From: B1SED10-225 sp964501415
GTDB taxonomy: Bacteria; Bacillota_I; Bacilli_A; Izemoplasmatales; Izemoplasmataceae
Assembly (NCBI GenBank): GCA_964501415.1
Contig: CAZCSL010000001.1
Location: forward strand, 62,001-126,000
Reading direction: 5' to 3'
Length of the DNA: 64,000 bases
Below the pieces are notes generated by a model. The model was given only the letters and a program-made list of their open reading frames with translations. It had not been told where the DNA came from and did not search any database. How positions within the stretch are numbered: position 1 is the stretch's first letter; each line of letters starts with the position of its first letter. Below are positions 9,129 through 15,779 of the stretch, one piece after another. Position numbers and translations under genes: made by a program.

Positions 9129-9548
9129 ATGGTTTACTACATTCAAAAACACGCTTTAGGCATTAAAGTCGTCGATGATAAGCAAACGATTATCAAAGCT
9201 TGTTCAATGAAGACATATTTAAACAAGCAGTGCTTAAACTATCTAACGACGTTTGAAGGACGGATGCATGCGATCAAACGTTGCTTGAATCAAAAAAGAA
9301 ACATTCCAATCTTTATCCACGCAAACCTGTGCTTGATTCAAACCTCGCACCTACATGATCCAAATAACCTTTTGATTAACATCTGCGGGGTCTTATCTCT
9401 TAAAGGCAACGACAAAAACACAACGTTTGTCTTTGATGAACACACGGTATTAAAGATACCCATCAGTAAGGCAAAAATAAAGAAAAAAATCATCGCTGCC
9501 TCTTCCCTCGCAGCGATGGTTTCTTTTTTCATGAAAACGTTTTTTTAA
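9129..9548 (+). CDS. ComK-like competence transcription factor homologue
   Basis: The 139-residue product resembles the ComK family (PF06338). The stretch F-E-G-R-M-H-A-I-K near residue 42 matches the Y-A-G-R-K-A-G-T region of Bacillus ComK. The following P-I-F-I, a later L-I-N-I-C-G-V near 82, and F-D-E-H-T-V-L-K-I-P-I-S near 101 match I-M-V-D, C-G-W-I-S-H and F-S-N-G-K-T-M-E-L-P-I-S in spacing. It lacks the C-terminal extension of ComK (192 residues) and ends in a short hydrophobic tail rich in Ala and Phe. The start has a good GGAGGGG site. ComK activates DNA-uptake genes in Bacillus; the role here is unknown and no com genes are in the window. An intrinsic terminator lies inside the last codons. 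Confidence 0.65.
   Translation: MVYYIQKHALGIKVVDDKQTIIKACSMKTYLNKQCLNYLTTFEGRMHAIKRCLNQKRNIPIFIHANLCLIQTSHLHDPNNLLINICGVLSLKGNDKNTTFVFDEHTVLKIPISKAKIKKKIIAASSLAAMVSFFMKTFF
9491..9529 (+). terminator. intrinsic terminator inside the end of the ComK-like coding sequence
   Basis: A perfect 9-bp stem CATCGCTGC (9491-9499)/GCAGCGATG (9510-9518) with a ten-base loop is followed by TTTCTTTTTT. The run of T ends 17 bases before the TAA at 9546. Transcripts stopping here would lack a stop codon. A run of A's before the stem would add pairing with the T run. Confidence 0.75.
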
Positions 9549-9577
9549 AAGAAAGTGTTTTCAGACCAGCCCTTTCA

Positions 9578-9606
9578 TAGAAAAAGGTCAAAGAATTTAG
9601 TATAAT
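9578..9606 (+). promoter_or_regulatory. promoter of pgk
   Basis: TAGAAA (9578-9583), a 17-base spacer and a perfect TATAAT (9601-9606) lie 38 bases before the pgk start codon. Confidence 0.55.
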
Positions 9607-9643
9607 ACATGTGGAAGTATCATTAGATAAAAGGAGATTAGCA

Positions 9644-10837
9644 ATGACGAAAAAAACGATTCACGATTTGGATGTAACTGGAAAAACGGTCTTGGTTCGT
9701 GTGGACTTCAACGTCCCGATGGAAGACGGGAAGATCAGTGATGATAATCGTATTAGACAAGCGCTTCCTACACTTCAAACCTTACTTGATAAGAATGCAA
9801 AAATCGTACTCTTTTCACATCTGGGTCGCGTAAAAGAAGAAAAGGATAAAGCCACTAAATCCTTAAAGCCAATCGCTGAGGACTTAAGCGAAAAACTCGC
9901 GCGCCCTGTTAAGTTTGTGCCCTATACCAAAGGGGTTGAACTAGAAACCGCTGTGGCTTCCTTACAAGTTGGCGATGTGTTGATGTTTGAAAATACCCGC
10001 TTTGAAGATATCGATGGCAAAAAAGAATCCAAAAACGACCCTGAGTTAGGTAAATACTGGGCCTCTTTAGGCGATGTGTTCATCAACGATGCTTTTGGCA
10101 CAGCGCACCGCGAACATGCTTCTAATGTTGGGATTGCTTCAAACATTAAAGAAGTTGCGGCCGGTATGCTTTTGGAAAAGGAAATCAAATTTATCGGTGG
10201 GGCTGTTGAGAACCCTAAGCGTCCTTTTTATGCGATATTAGGCGGACTTAAAGTTAGCGATAAGATTGGTGTTATCGAAAACTTGCTCGATAAAGCAGAC
10301 AAAGTCATCATCGGTGGTGGCATGAGTTATACGTTCTTAAAAGCCCAAGGCTATGAAGTGGGCACCAGCGTCGTTGAAATAGACAAACTTGATTTAGCCA
10401 AACGTCTGTTAGAAAAAGGCAAAGACAAACTCATCTTAGCTGATGACTTCAAAGTCACCAAAGAATTCTCCAATGATTCCGACATTAGAATTGCCAGTAA
10501 AGAAGATATTCAACCCGATGAAATGGGCTTAGATATTGGTCCAAAAACGTTAGAAAAGTTTCAAGCCTTACTCAAAGAAGCCAAAACCATTGTTTGGAAT
10601 GGCCCCGTAGGCGTCTTTGAATTTGAGAATTTTGCCCAAGGCACGATTGGCATTTTAGAAACCCTAGCTTCACTTAAAGATACCACGACCATCTTAGGCG
10701 GCGGTGATTCAGCAGCAGCGGCGATTTCGTTTGGCTATGAAGATGCAATCACCCATATTTCAACCGGTGGGGGCGCAAGCTTGGAGTATCTTGAAGGCAA
10801 AGTGTTACCAGGCATTAAAAGTATAGATGAAAAATAA
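9644..10837 (+). CDS. pgk: phosphoglycerate kinase
   Basis: Glycolytic enzyme that transfers phosphate from 1,3-bisphosphoglycerate to ADP. Signature stretches are V-R-V-D-F-N-V-P-M near residue 16, S-H-L-G-R near 57, N-D-A-F-G-T-A-H-R near 150, G-G-L-K-V-S-D-K near 200, and the C-terminal G-G-G-D-S-A-A-A near 360. The ATG at 9644 is chosen over an in-frame GTG at 9611 because AAGGAG is placed correctly before it and the 397-residue product matches the family length. It heads a pgk, HPr-like, tpiA cluster. Confidence 0.97.
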   Translation: MTKKTIHDLDVTGKTVLVRVDFNVPMEDGKISDDNRIRQALPTLQTLLDKNAKIVLFSHLGRVKEEKDKATKSLKPIAEDLSEKLARPVKFVPYTKGVELETAVASLQVGDVLMFENTRFEDIDGKKESKNDPELGKYWASLGDVFINDAFGTAHREHASNVGIASNIKEVAAGMLLEKEIKFIGGAVENPKRPFYAILGGLKVSDKIGVIENLLDKADKVIIGGGMSYTFLKAQGYEVGTSVVEIDKLDLAKRLLEKGKDKLILADDFKVTKEFSNDSDIRIASKEDIQPDEMGLDIGPKTLEKFQALLKEAKTIVWNGPVGVFEFENFAQGTIGILETLASLKDTTTILGGGDSAAAAISFGYEDAITHISTGGGASLEYLEGKVLPGIKSIDEK

Positions 10838-10860
10838 CCATGTGAAAGAAGGTTAAATAA

Positions 10861-11106
10861 ATGAAAAAAGAAATCCATATCAAAAGCACCGCAGGTATCC
10901 ATGCGCAATTGGCCGCAAAGTTGGTTGATATCGCATCACATTTTAAAGCCGATGTCCGCTTGGAGTACGCCGATCAAATCGTCGATGCGAAAAGCGTCCT
11001 TGGCCTGATGTCTTTGGCCGTACCAAGTGGTGAAAACGTCGTTGTAATCGCTGATGGCGAGGATGCACAAACGGCGATTTATGAAATCGAAAAAATATTA
11101 GAATAA
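10861..11106 (+). CDS. HPr/Crh-like phosphocarrier protein
   Basis: An 81-residue protein of the HPr fold. The phosphorylatable histidine is kept as His14 in A-G-I-H-A-Q-L-A, but the usual H-A-R-P-A motif has lost its arginine and proline (Gln16, Leu17). The regulatory serine is kept as Ser45 in D-A-K-S-V-L-G-L-M-S-L-A-V. By eye the stretch after that serine (G-L-M-S-L-A-V, then I-A-D-G-E-D-A-Q) is closer to Bacillus Crh (G-L-M-S-L-A-V, I-A-Q-G-E-D-E-Q) than to HPr. It may therefore act mainly as a Ser-phosphorylated CcpA co-repressor instead of a general PTS carrier. It sits between pgk and tpiA, which ties it to glycolytic control. Confidence 0.85.
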   Translation: MKKEIHIKSTAGIHAQLAAKLVDIASHFKADVRLEYADQIVDAKSVLGLMSLAVPSGENVVVIADGEDAQTAIYEIEKILE

Positions 11107-11119
11107 GGAGCTAATGATT

Positions 11120-11875
11120 ATGCGTAAACCTATCATCGCTGGCAACTGGAAGATGCATAAGACACGCGATGAGGCTTTGCAATTCCTTTTTAGTGTCAAT
11201 GTTAAAGTTCCCAACCATTCGTATGTAGAATCGGTTGTGTGTCCCCCAGCCCCGATATTAAGAGACCTTGTCAAACGTCAAGGGGACGATTTAAGAATCG
11301 GTGCACAAAACATGCACGAAGAAACCGAAGGCGCTTATACGGGCGAGGTGTCTGCGGCGCTTTTAGAAAACATCGGTGTTGATTATGTCATTATCGGACA
11401 CTCTGAGCGTCGGGAGTACTTTAATGAAACCGATGCGTCTGTAAATAAAAAAATCCATCAAGCCTTGCGTTATGATATCACCCCGATCATCTGCGTGGGT
11501 GAGTCACTTGAAATCCGTGAATCAGGTGATACCAACGTTTTTGTCAGCAATCAAGTTAAAGCTGCGTTGAAAAACATCAGCGCTGAACAAGTGAAAAAAC
11601 TCGTCTTCGCTTATGAACCTATTTGGGCTATTGGCACGGGCAAAACGGCCACGCCAAAGCAAGCCGAAGAAACCATTTTAGAGATAAGAAATGTTATCGA
11701 ATCTCTATATGATTCTGCGGTAAGTGATGCCGTGCGTATTCTTTATGGCGGCAGCGTCAAACCCGCAAATATCGATGATTTAATGGCCCAACCCAACATC
11801 GATGGCGCTTTAGTTGGCGGCGCATCACTAAAAGCTCAAGATTTCTTGAGCTTAGTTGAAGCCGCAAAACAGTAA
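11120..11875 (+). CDS. tpiA: triosephosphate isomerase
   Basis: Interconverts dihydroxyacetone phosphate and glyceraldehyde 3-phosphate. Catalytic signatures are A-G-N-W-K-M-H near residue 7 (Lys), I-I-G-H-S-E-R-R near 92 (His), A-Y-E-P-I-W-A-I-G-T-G near 163 (Glu), and the phosphate-binding L-Y-G-G-S-V-K near 210. The ATG at 11120 gives 251 residues and sits eight bases after AAGGAG; an ATG six bases earlier would be too close to it. It ends the pgk-HPr-tpiA operon. Confidence 0.97.
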   Translation: MRKPIIAGNWKMHKTRDEALQFLFSVNVKVPNHSYVESVVCPPAPILRDLVKRQGDDLRIGAQNMHEETEGAYTGEVSAALLENIGVDYVIIGHSERREYFNETDASVNKKIHQALRYDITPIICVGESLEIRESGDTNVFVSNQVKAALKNISAEQVKKLVFAYEPIWAIGTGKTATPKQAEETILEIRNVIESLYDSAVSDAVRILYGGSVKPANIDDLMAQPNIDGALVGGASLKAQDFLSLVEAAKQ

Positions 11876-11882
11876 AAATCAA

Positions 11883-11920
11883 AAAAAAGAGCCTTGTTCA
11901 AATCTGAACAAGGCTTTTTT
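11883..11920. terminator. bidirectional intrinsic terminator between tpiA and rpsD
   Basis: A 10-bp perfect stem GCCTTGTTCA/TGAACAAGGC with an AATC loop has A's on its left and T's on its right, so it can serve both converging genes. Confidence 0.9.
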
Positions 11921-11928
11921 GTTTAGGA

Positions 11929-12528
11929 TTAACGGTTGTAGAATTCAACGATGAGGGTTTCTTTGATGTCATTTAGAATTTCACTGCGTTCAGGGAAACG
12001 TTTATAAACAAACGTTTTTTTCTCTTCGTCAAAATCGATAAAATCGGGACGTTCCACAACGTTTTCTAAGTTATCTTGGATTACACCAAGTTTCTCAGAA
12101 CGTTCTTTTAAAGAAATCGTTTGACCAGGCTTCACGCGGTAAGAGGGGATATCCACTTTTTGTTGATCGATGCGGATATGTCCGTGTGTGACGAGTTGAC
12201 GTGCTTGACGTCTAGTTTTCGCAAACCCTGCGCGGAAAACAAGATTGTCGATGCGGCTTTCAAGTAAGTACAAGAAATTTTCACCATGACGACCTTCAAG
12301 TTTCTTAGCCTCATCGAACGTTTTTTTGAATTGACGTTCATTCAAACCATAGGTGAAACGCACCTTTTGTTTTTCTTGAAGCTGAAGCGCATACTCGCTT
12401 AATTTACCACGGCGTTGCCCATGTTGTCCGGGTGGATAGGGGCGTTTGCCTAGTTCTTTCCCACTTTCAAGCGTTGAATATTTCAAACGGCGTGAAATTT
12501 TCCATTGTGGGCCAGTATATCGAGCCAT
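11929..12528 (-). CDS. rpsD: 30S ribosomal protein S4
   Basis: S4 binds 16S rRNA and starts 30S assembly. The 199-residue product begins M-A-R-Y-T-G-P-Q-W-K and carries G-K-R-P-Y-P-P-G-Q-H-G near residue 27 and the S4 RNA-binding domain near 90-150 (S-R-I-D-N-L-V-F-R, then V-T-H-G-H-I). The zinc-binding cysteines of some S4 proteins are absent, so this is the C-minus form. AAGGAGG precedes the ATG. It has a perfect promoter and a leader of about 170 bases, consistent with the autoregulation by S4 known in Bacillota. Confidence 0.97.
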   Translation of the reverse strand: MARYTGPQWKISRRLKYSTLESGKELGKRPYPPGQHGQRRGKLSEYALQLQEKQKVRFTYGLNERQFKKTFDEAKKLEGRHGENFLYLLESRIDNLVFRAGFAKTRRQARQLVTHGHIRIDQQKVDIPSYRVKPGQTISLKERSEKLGVIQDNLENVVERPDFIDFDEEKKTFVYKRFPERSEILNDIKETLIVEFYNR

Positions 12529-12697
12529 ACGTATTACCTCCTTTTAAAGATTTGCGCAAAGAAGTGCATAAAGCCTATCAAAGTCAGAACGATTTACGAC
12601 GTTTCATCTTGTCAGCTAAGACTACTAAGTACCCTGAATCAGGAATCGTTCAAAGCATTCGACAAACGTTTATGTAGCTGCCTTTATTACGCATGCG
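12529..12697 (-). promoter_or_regulatory. structured rpsD leader, probable S4 autoregulatory element
   Basis: About 170 untranslated bases separate the rpsD promoter from its start codon. A long-range 8-bp stem is visible on the minus strand: GAACGATT (12651-12644) pairs perfectly with AATCGTTC (12594-12587). A small CCTG-ATT-CAGG hairpin nests inside it. Bacillota rpsD is known to be repressed by S4 binding to its leader; that this RNA does the same is an inference from position and structure, since the consensus could not be compared. Confidence 0.5.
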
Positions 12698-12702
12698 CAA
12701 GT

Positions 12703-12731
12703 ATTATATGATACTGCTTATAGATTGTCAA
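12703..12731 (-). promoter_or_regulatory. consensus sigma-A promoter of rpsD
   Basis: On the minus strand a perfect TTGACA (12731-12726), a 17-base spacer and a perfect TATAAT (12708-12703). The -35 lies inside the last codons of the upstream methionine sulfoxide reductase gene. Confidence 0.9.
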
Positions 12732-13197
12732 CTATTAACCGTACCGCTTTTTCCAAATAAAACTGATCTTGCTTAGTGAAGCGGTTTTTCTTTGGTGCAT
12801 CAATGTCTAAGACCCCGATTAAGGTTTGCTTCTTTAACATCGGTACGACGATTTCACTCAAAGAGGCCGCATCACACGTAATGTGTCCAGGAAAGGCATT
12901 GACATCATCGACGATCAACGTCTTTTTTTGCGCTGCGGCTTGTCCGCACACTCCGTGTTCTAGCTTGATTTGACTGCACGCAGCCAAGCCTTGAAAAGGC
13001 CCTAAATAAAGTTTTTCTTTATCGTACAAATAAAACCCAACCCAATTGATATCATCCATAAAGTAGTTGATTACCGCAGACGCATTGGACAATGTCGTTA
13101 CCATGGGGTCCGTTTTATTGATGTAATAGGGCAGGTGTTCTAACATCAAAAGATAATTTTTAACCGGATCATCGCTTTTTTCTATCGCTACAAACAT
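12718..13197 (-). CDS. msrC: GAF-domain free methionine-(R)-sulfoxide reductase
   Basis: Reduces free methionine-R-sulfoxide; a cytoplasmic GAF-fold enzyme of the fRMsr family. Typical stretches are N-W-V-G-F-Y-L, L-G-P-F-Q-G-L-A-A-C, G-V-C-G-Q-A-A-A, F-P-G-H-I-T-C-D and S-E-I-V-V-P. All three cysteines used by the family are present (A-A-C-S, G-V-C-G, I-T-C-D). The ATG at 13197 is preferred to an in-frame GTG at 13206 because AGAGG stands eight bases before it; the product is 159 residues. The tail overlaps the rpsD promoter, so transcription through this gene may affect rpsD. Confidence 0.9.
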   Translation of the reverse strand: MFVAIEKSDDPVKNYLLMLEHLPYYINKTDPMVTTLSNASAVINYFMDDINWVGFYLYDKEKLYLGPFQGLAACSQIKLEHGVCGQAAAQKKTLIVDDVNAFPGHITCDAASLSEIVVPMLKKQTLIGVLDIDAPKKNRFTKQDQFYLEKAVRLIVDNL

Positions 13198-13230
13198 CAC
13201 GTTCACCTCTTGTTAAATCATAGTAAAAAT

Positions 13231-13260
13231 TTCTGATAATTGCAATAGGTATGATACAAT
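13231..13260 (+). promoter_or_regulatory. possible extended -10 promoter of thiI
   Basis: TGATACAAT (13252-13260) is an extended -10; the upstream TTCTGA at 18 bases is a poor -35. It lies 26 bases before the thiI start. Confidence 0.45.
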
Positions 13261-13285
13261 AAAATGGAACTTGAGGTGGATTGAA

Positions 13286-14515
13286 ATGACAAAAACCATA
13301 CTTGTGCGCTATGGTGATTTAAGCTTAAAAGGCAAAAACAAAAAACGATTTGTCGATTTGGCTAACCAGCGCATCAAAGAAAAACTAAACGATGAACGCA
13401 TCGGTTATACCTATCACCATGACCGCTTGTTTTTACATTTGAATGGCGCCCCCATAACCCCCGTCATTGAAGCGCTTAAAAAAACACCAGGCTTACTAAG
13501 CTTTTCGGTCATTGATGTGATAGAAAAGGACTTAGATAAGATAAAAGAAGCGGCATTAAAGCGCATTGATGCCTTAGACGATATCAGCCTTAAAGTCGAA
13601 ACCAAACGCGCCGATAAAAGATACCCACTAAAATCCTTAGACGTATCTAAGGCCGTAGCCAATTATCTTTTCAAACACAAAAAAGATATCAAAGCCGATA
13701 TGCATCACCCTGATCACACCCTCAATATCGAAATTCGCAAAGAAGAAGCCTTTATCTATTTAGACAAGATTGAAGGGCTTGAGGGGTTCCCCGTGGGTTC
13801 AATGGGCAAAGGCATCGCGCTTTTAAGCGGCGGTATTGATTCACCCGTGGCGGCTTATTTAGCGATTAAAAAAGGCGTTGAAACCGAATTGATGCACTTT
13901 GAATCATCGCCCTTAACCTCGGTTGAAGCGGCACAAAAAGCCATAGACCTTGCTAAAAAGTTAGCCCCCTACCACAAAAACAACACCATCACATTGCATA
14001 TGATGCCTTTTTATGCCTTACACGAAGCCATCATGCATTATGTGCCCAAACCTTACCATATTACTATCATGCGCCGCATGATGATGCGCATCGCCGAAAC
14101 ATTCGCCCAACAAGACCATACCCCAATCATCATCAACGGTGAATCGATCGGTCAAGTGGCTTCTCAAACCCTTGAGAGTATGAAAGTTACTGACGTCGTC
14201 ACCAGCTTACCGGTTATCCGGCCACTGGCTATGATGGAAAAAGGGCAAATTATCGATATCGCTAAGGCGATTGACACTTACACCATCTCCATTCAACCGT
14301 TTGAAGATTGTTGTGCGATTTATGTGCCTAGCCAAGTTGCGACCAATCCCAGAGATTATTATGCCAATCGTTATGAGCGCTTATTTAACTTTGAAAGCCT
14401 CATCACTAAAGTGATGGATGCACGTATCACCCTCACTATAACCCAAGATAGTGACATCGAGTTATCAAAGCTAGGCTTAAGCGTCCAAGAAGCCTTAAAG
14501 CAGGTGAAATCATGA
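13286..14515 (+). CDS. thiI: tRNA 4-thiouridine sulfurtransferase ThiI
   Basis: Adenylates and thiolates U8 of tRNA; in some bacteria it also feeds sulfur to thiamine synthesis. It has an N-terminal ferredoxin-like and THUMP region (residues 1-165) and a PP-loop A-L-L-S-G-G-I-D-S-P-V-A-A near 180. The C-terminal rhodanese domain of the enteric enzyme is absent, as in Bacillus (about 400 residues; here 409). The ATG at 13286 is taken over a TTG at 13271 because GAGGTGG is well placed. It overlaps the next gene by four bases (ATGA). Confidence 0.94.
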   Translation: MTKTILVRYGDLSLKGKNKKRFVDLANQRIKEKLNDERIGYTYHHDRLFLHLNGAPITPVIEALKKTPGLLSFSVIDVIEKDLDKIKEAALKRIDALDDISLKVETKRADKRYPLKSLDVSKAVANYLFKHKKDIKADMHHPDHTLNIEIRKEEAFIYLDKIEGLEGFPVGSMGKGIALLSGGIDSPVAAYLAIKKGVETELMHFESSPLTSVEAAQKAIDLAKKLAPYHKNNTITLHMMPFYALHEAIMHYVPKPYHITIMRRMMMRIAETFAQQDHTPIIINGESIGQVASQTLESMKVTDVVTSLPVIRPLAMMEKGQIIDIAKAIDTYTISIQPFEDCCAIYVPSQVATNPRDYYANRYERLFNFESLITKVMDARITLTITQDSDIELSKLGLSVQEALKQVKS

Positions 14516-15234
14516 TTACCTCAACGCAAAACCAATTGATTAAAGATGCCAAGAAACTGCACATGAAAAAATATCGGGATAAAGAAAACAAGCTATTGAT
14601 TGAAGGGCATCACCTGATTGAAACCGCCGCTGACATCGGCTTGATTGATACGGTTTTTTTGACTAAACCGCATCCACGTTATAAACAAGCCACGTTGCTT
14701 AGTCCCCATGTTTTAAAACACCTGCTGAATACCGACCACCAACCGATGGTTGCGGCTATCATCAAAAAGCCCAAACCAATGACACCCGGTAAGCGCGTAT
14801 TGGTTTTAGAAAACATTCAAGACCCCGGCAATGTAGGGACATTGATTAGAAGCGCGTTAGCTTTTGGGTTTGATACTTTGGTATTGGACCAATGTGCTGA
14901 TCTTTTCAGCTTAAAGGTCTTAAGAAGCACCCAAGGGGCGCTTTTTAAACTAAGACTTTTTGAAGGGGGTTTTAAAAAGTTCATGGAAAAACACCCAGAT
15001 TACGTTTTAATTGGAGCCCATTTATCCACCGACAAACCCCTTAATAAAAGGCCAAATACCCCTTATGCCTTAATATTGGGCAACGAAGGACAAGGCTTGC
15101 GTGAAAGCACGATAAAAGCCCTCGATCATACCATCACCATTCCCACAAAAGCGATTGATTCTTTGAACGTTGGGGTAGCGGGCAGTATTATCATGCATGC
15201 CTTAACACAAAAACAGCCTTTGTTAAGCGATTAG
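14512..15234 (+). CDS. TrmH/SpoU family rRNA 2'-O-methyltransferase
   Basis: SAM-dependent RNA methyltransferase with the trefoil-knot SPOUT fold. Motif 1 is seen as N-I-Q-D-P-G-N-V-G-T-L-I-R near residue 103, motif 2 as L-G-N-E-G-Q-G-L near 188, and motif 3 as I-D-S-L-N-V-G-V-A-G-S near 222. A substrate-binding domain of about 90 residues precedes the knot (K-L-L-I-E-G-H-H-L-I). Length 240 fits the RlmB/YsgA group; the exact target nucleotide cannot be told. Translation is coupled to thiI. Confidence 0.88.
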   Translation: MITSTQNQLIKDAKKLHMKKYRDKENKLLIEGHHLIETAADIGLIDTVFLTKPHPRYKQATLLSPHVLKHLLNTDHQPMVAAIIKKPKPMTPGKRVLVLENIQDPGNVGTLIRSALAFGFDTLVLDQCADLFSLKVLRSTQGALFKLRLFEGGFKKFMEKHPDYVLIGAHLSTDKPLNKRPNTPYALILGNEGQGLRESTIKALDHTITIPTKAIDSLNVGVAGSIIMHALTQKQPLLSD

Positions 15235-15236
15235 GC

Positions 15237-15265
15237 TTGCAAAAATATCGCCGTTGTGTTAAAAT
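15237..15265 (+). promoter_or_regulatory. promoter of the rimP-nusA-infB operon
   Basis: TTGCAA (15237-15242), a 17-base spacer and TAAAAT (15260-15265). It starts three bases after the previous stop codon. Confidence 0.7.
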
Positions 15266-15284
15266 ACCCTTGCATATGTGTTAG

Positions 15285-15313
15285 AAGAGTGGGTCAAAAC
15301 CCACTCTTTTTAT
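15285..15313 (+). terminator. terminator-like hairpin in the rimP-nusA leader (candidate attenuator)
   Basis: A perfect 10-bp stem AAGAGTGGGT/ACCCACTCTT with a CAAA loop runs into further T's. It lies between the promoter (15237-15265) and the rimP start (15334), about 13 bases after the expected transcription start. All transcripts from that promoter must pass it, and it would also end transcripts from the upstream methylase gene. Confidence 0.75.
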
Positions 15314-15333
15314 GCCAAAACGGAGGGATAACG

Positions 15334-15768
15334 ATGGCAGACTTAAAACAATTAATCCAAAAAGAAATCGAAGCCTTAGGCTATTACTTGTACAACTACA
15401 CCTTCTCAAAACGCGGAAAAGACCGCGTATTATCGATTGAAATCGACCATCAAGATCCCATTGGCATCGATGATTGCGTCAAAGTAAGCGAACATCTAAG
15501 CACGATTTTAGATGCCGATGATCCTATCGAAGATGCTTATATGCTTGAGGTTACCTCAGCTGGCGCCGAACACGAACTTAGAAACCTTGAAGAGATGCAG
15601 CGGGCCAAAGGTAAATTCGTCCATATCAAAACCTTCGAACAAACCTTAGAAGGTATTTTGACAGACGTCTCTGAAAGCAGCCTTGAGGTATTAGACAAAC
15701 AAAAAGGCAAAACCATCACCATTTTTCAAAGCGATATCGAAACCATTCGTCTCGCCATCGATTTTTAG
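15334..15768 (+). CDS. rimP: ribosome maturation factor RimP
   Basis: Helps mature the 30S subunit. The 144-residue protein has the RimP pattern: an N-terminal alpha/beta domain with L-S-I-E-I-D, C-V-K-V-S-E-H-L-S near residue 55, L-E-V-T-S-A-G-A-E near 75 (usually L-E-V-S-S-P-G), and an SH3-like C-terminus. The ATG at 15334 follows CGGAGGG; upstream in-frame codons run through the leader hairpin and are not taken as coding. It is first in the rimP-nusA-ylxR-ylxQ-infB-rbfA operon. Confidence 0.94.
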   Translation: MADLKQLIQKEIEALGYYLYNYTFSKRGKDRVLSIEIDHQDPIGIDDCVKVSEHLSTILDADDPIEDAYMLEVTSAGAEHELRNLEEMQRAKGKFVHIKTFEQTLEGILTDVSESSLEVLDKQKGKTITIFQSDIETIRLAIDF

Positions 15769-15779
15769 GAGGAATCCCC

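Noticed and set aside
11929..12528. Zinc ribbon in ribosomal protein S4
   Set aside because: The N-terminal cysteines are missing; this is the zinc-free form.
12432..12711. Plus-strand ORFs opposite rpsD and its leader
   Set aside because: They overlap rpsD or its leader on the other strand, have no ribosome site and no recognisable motif.
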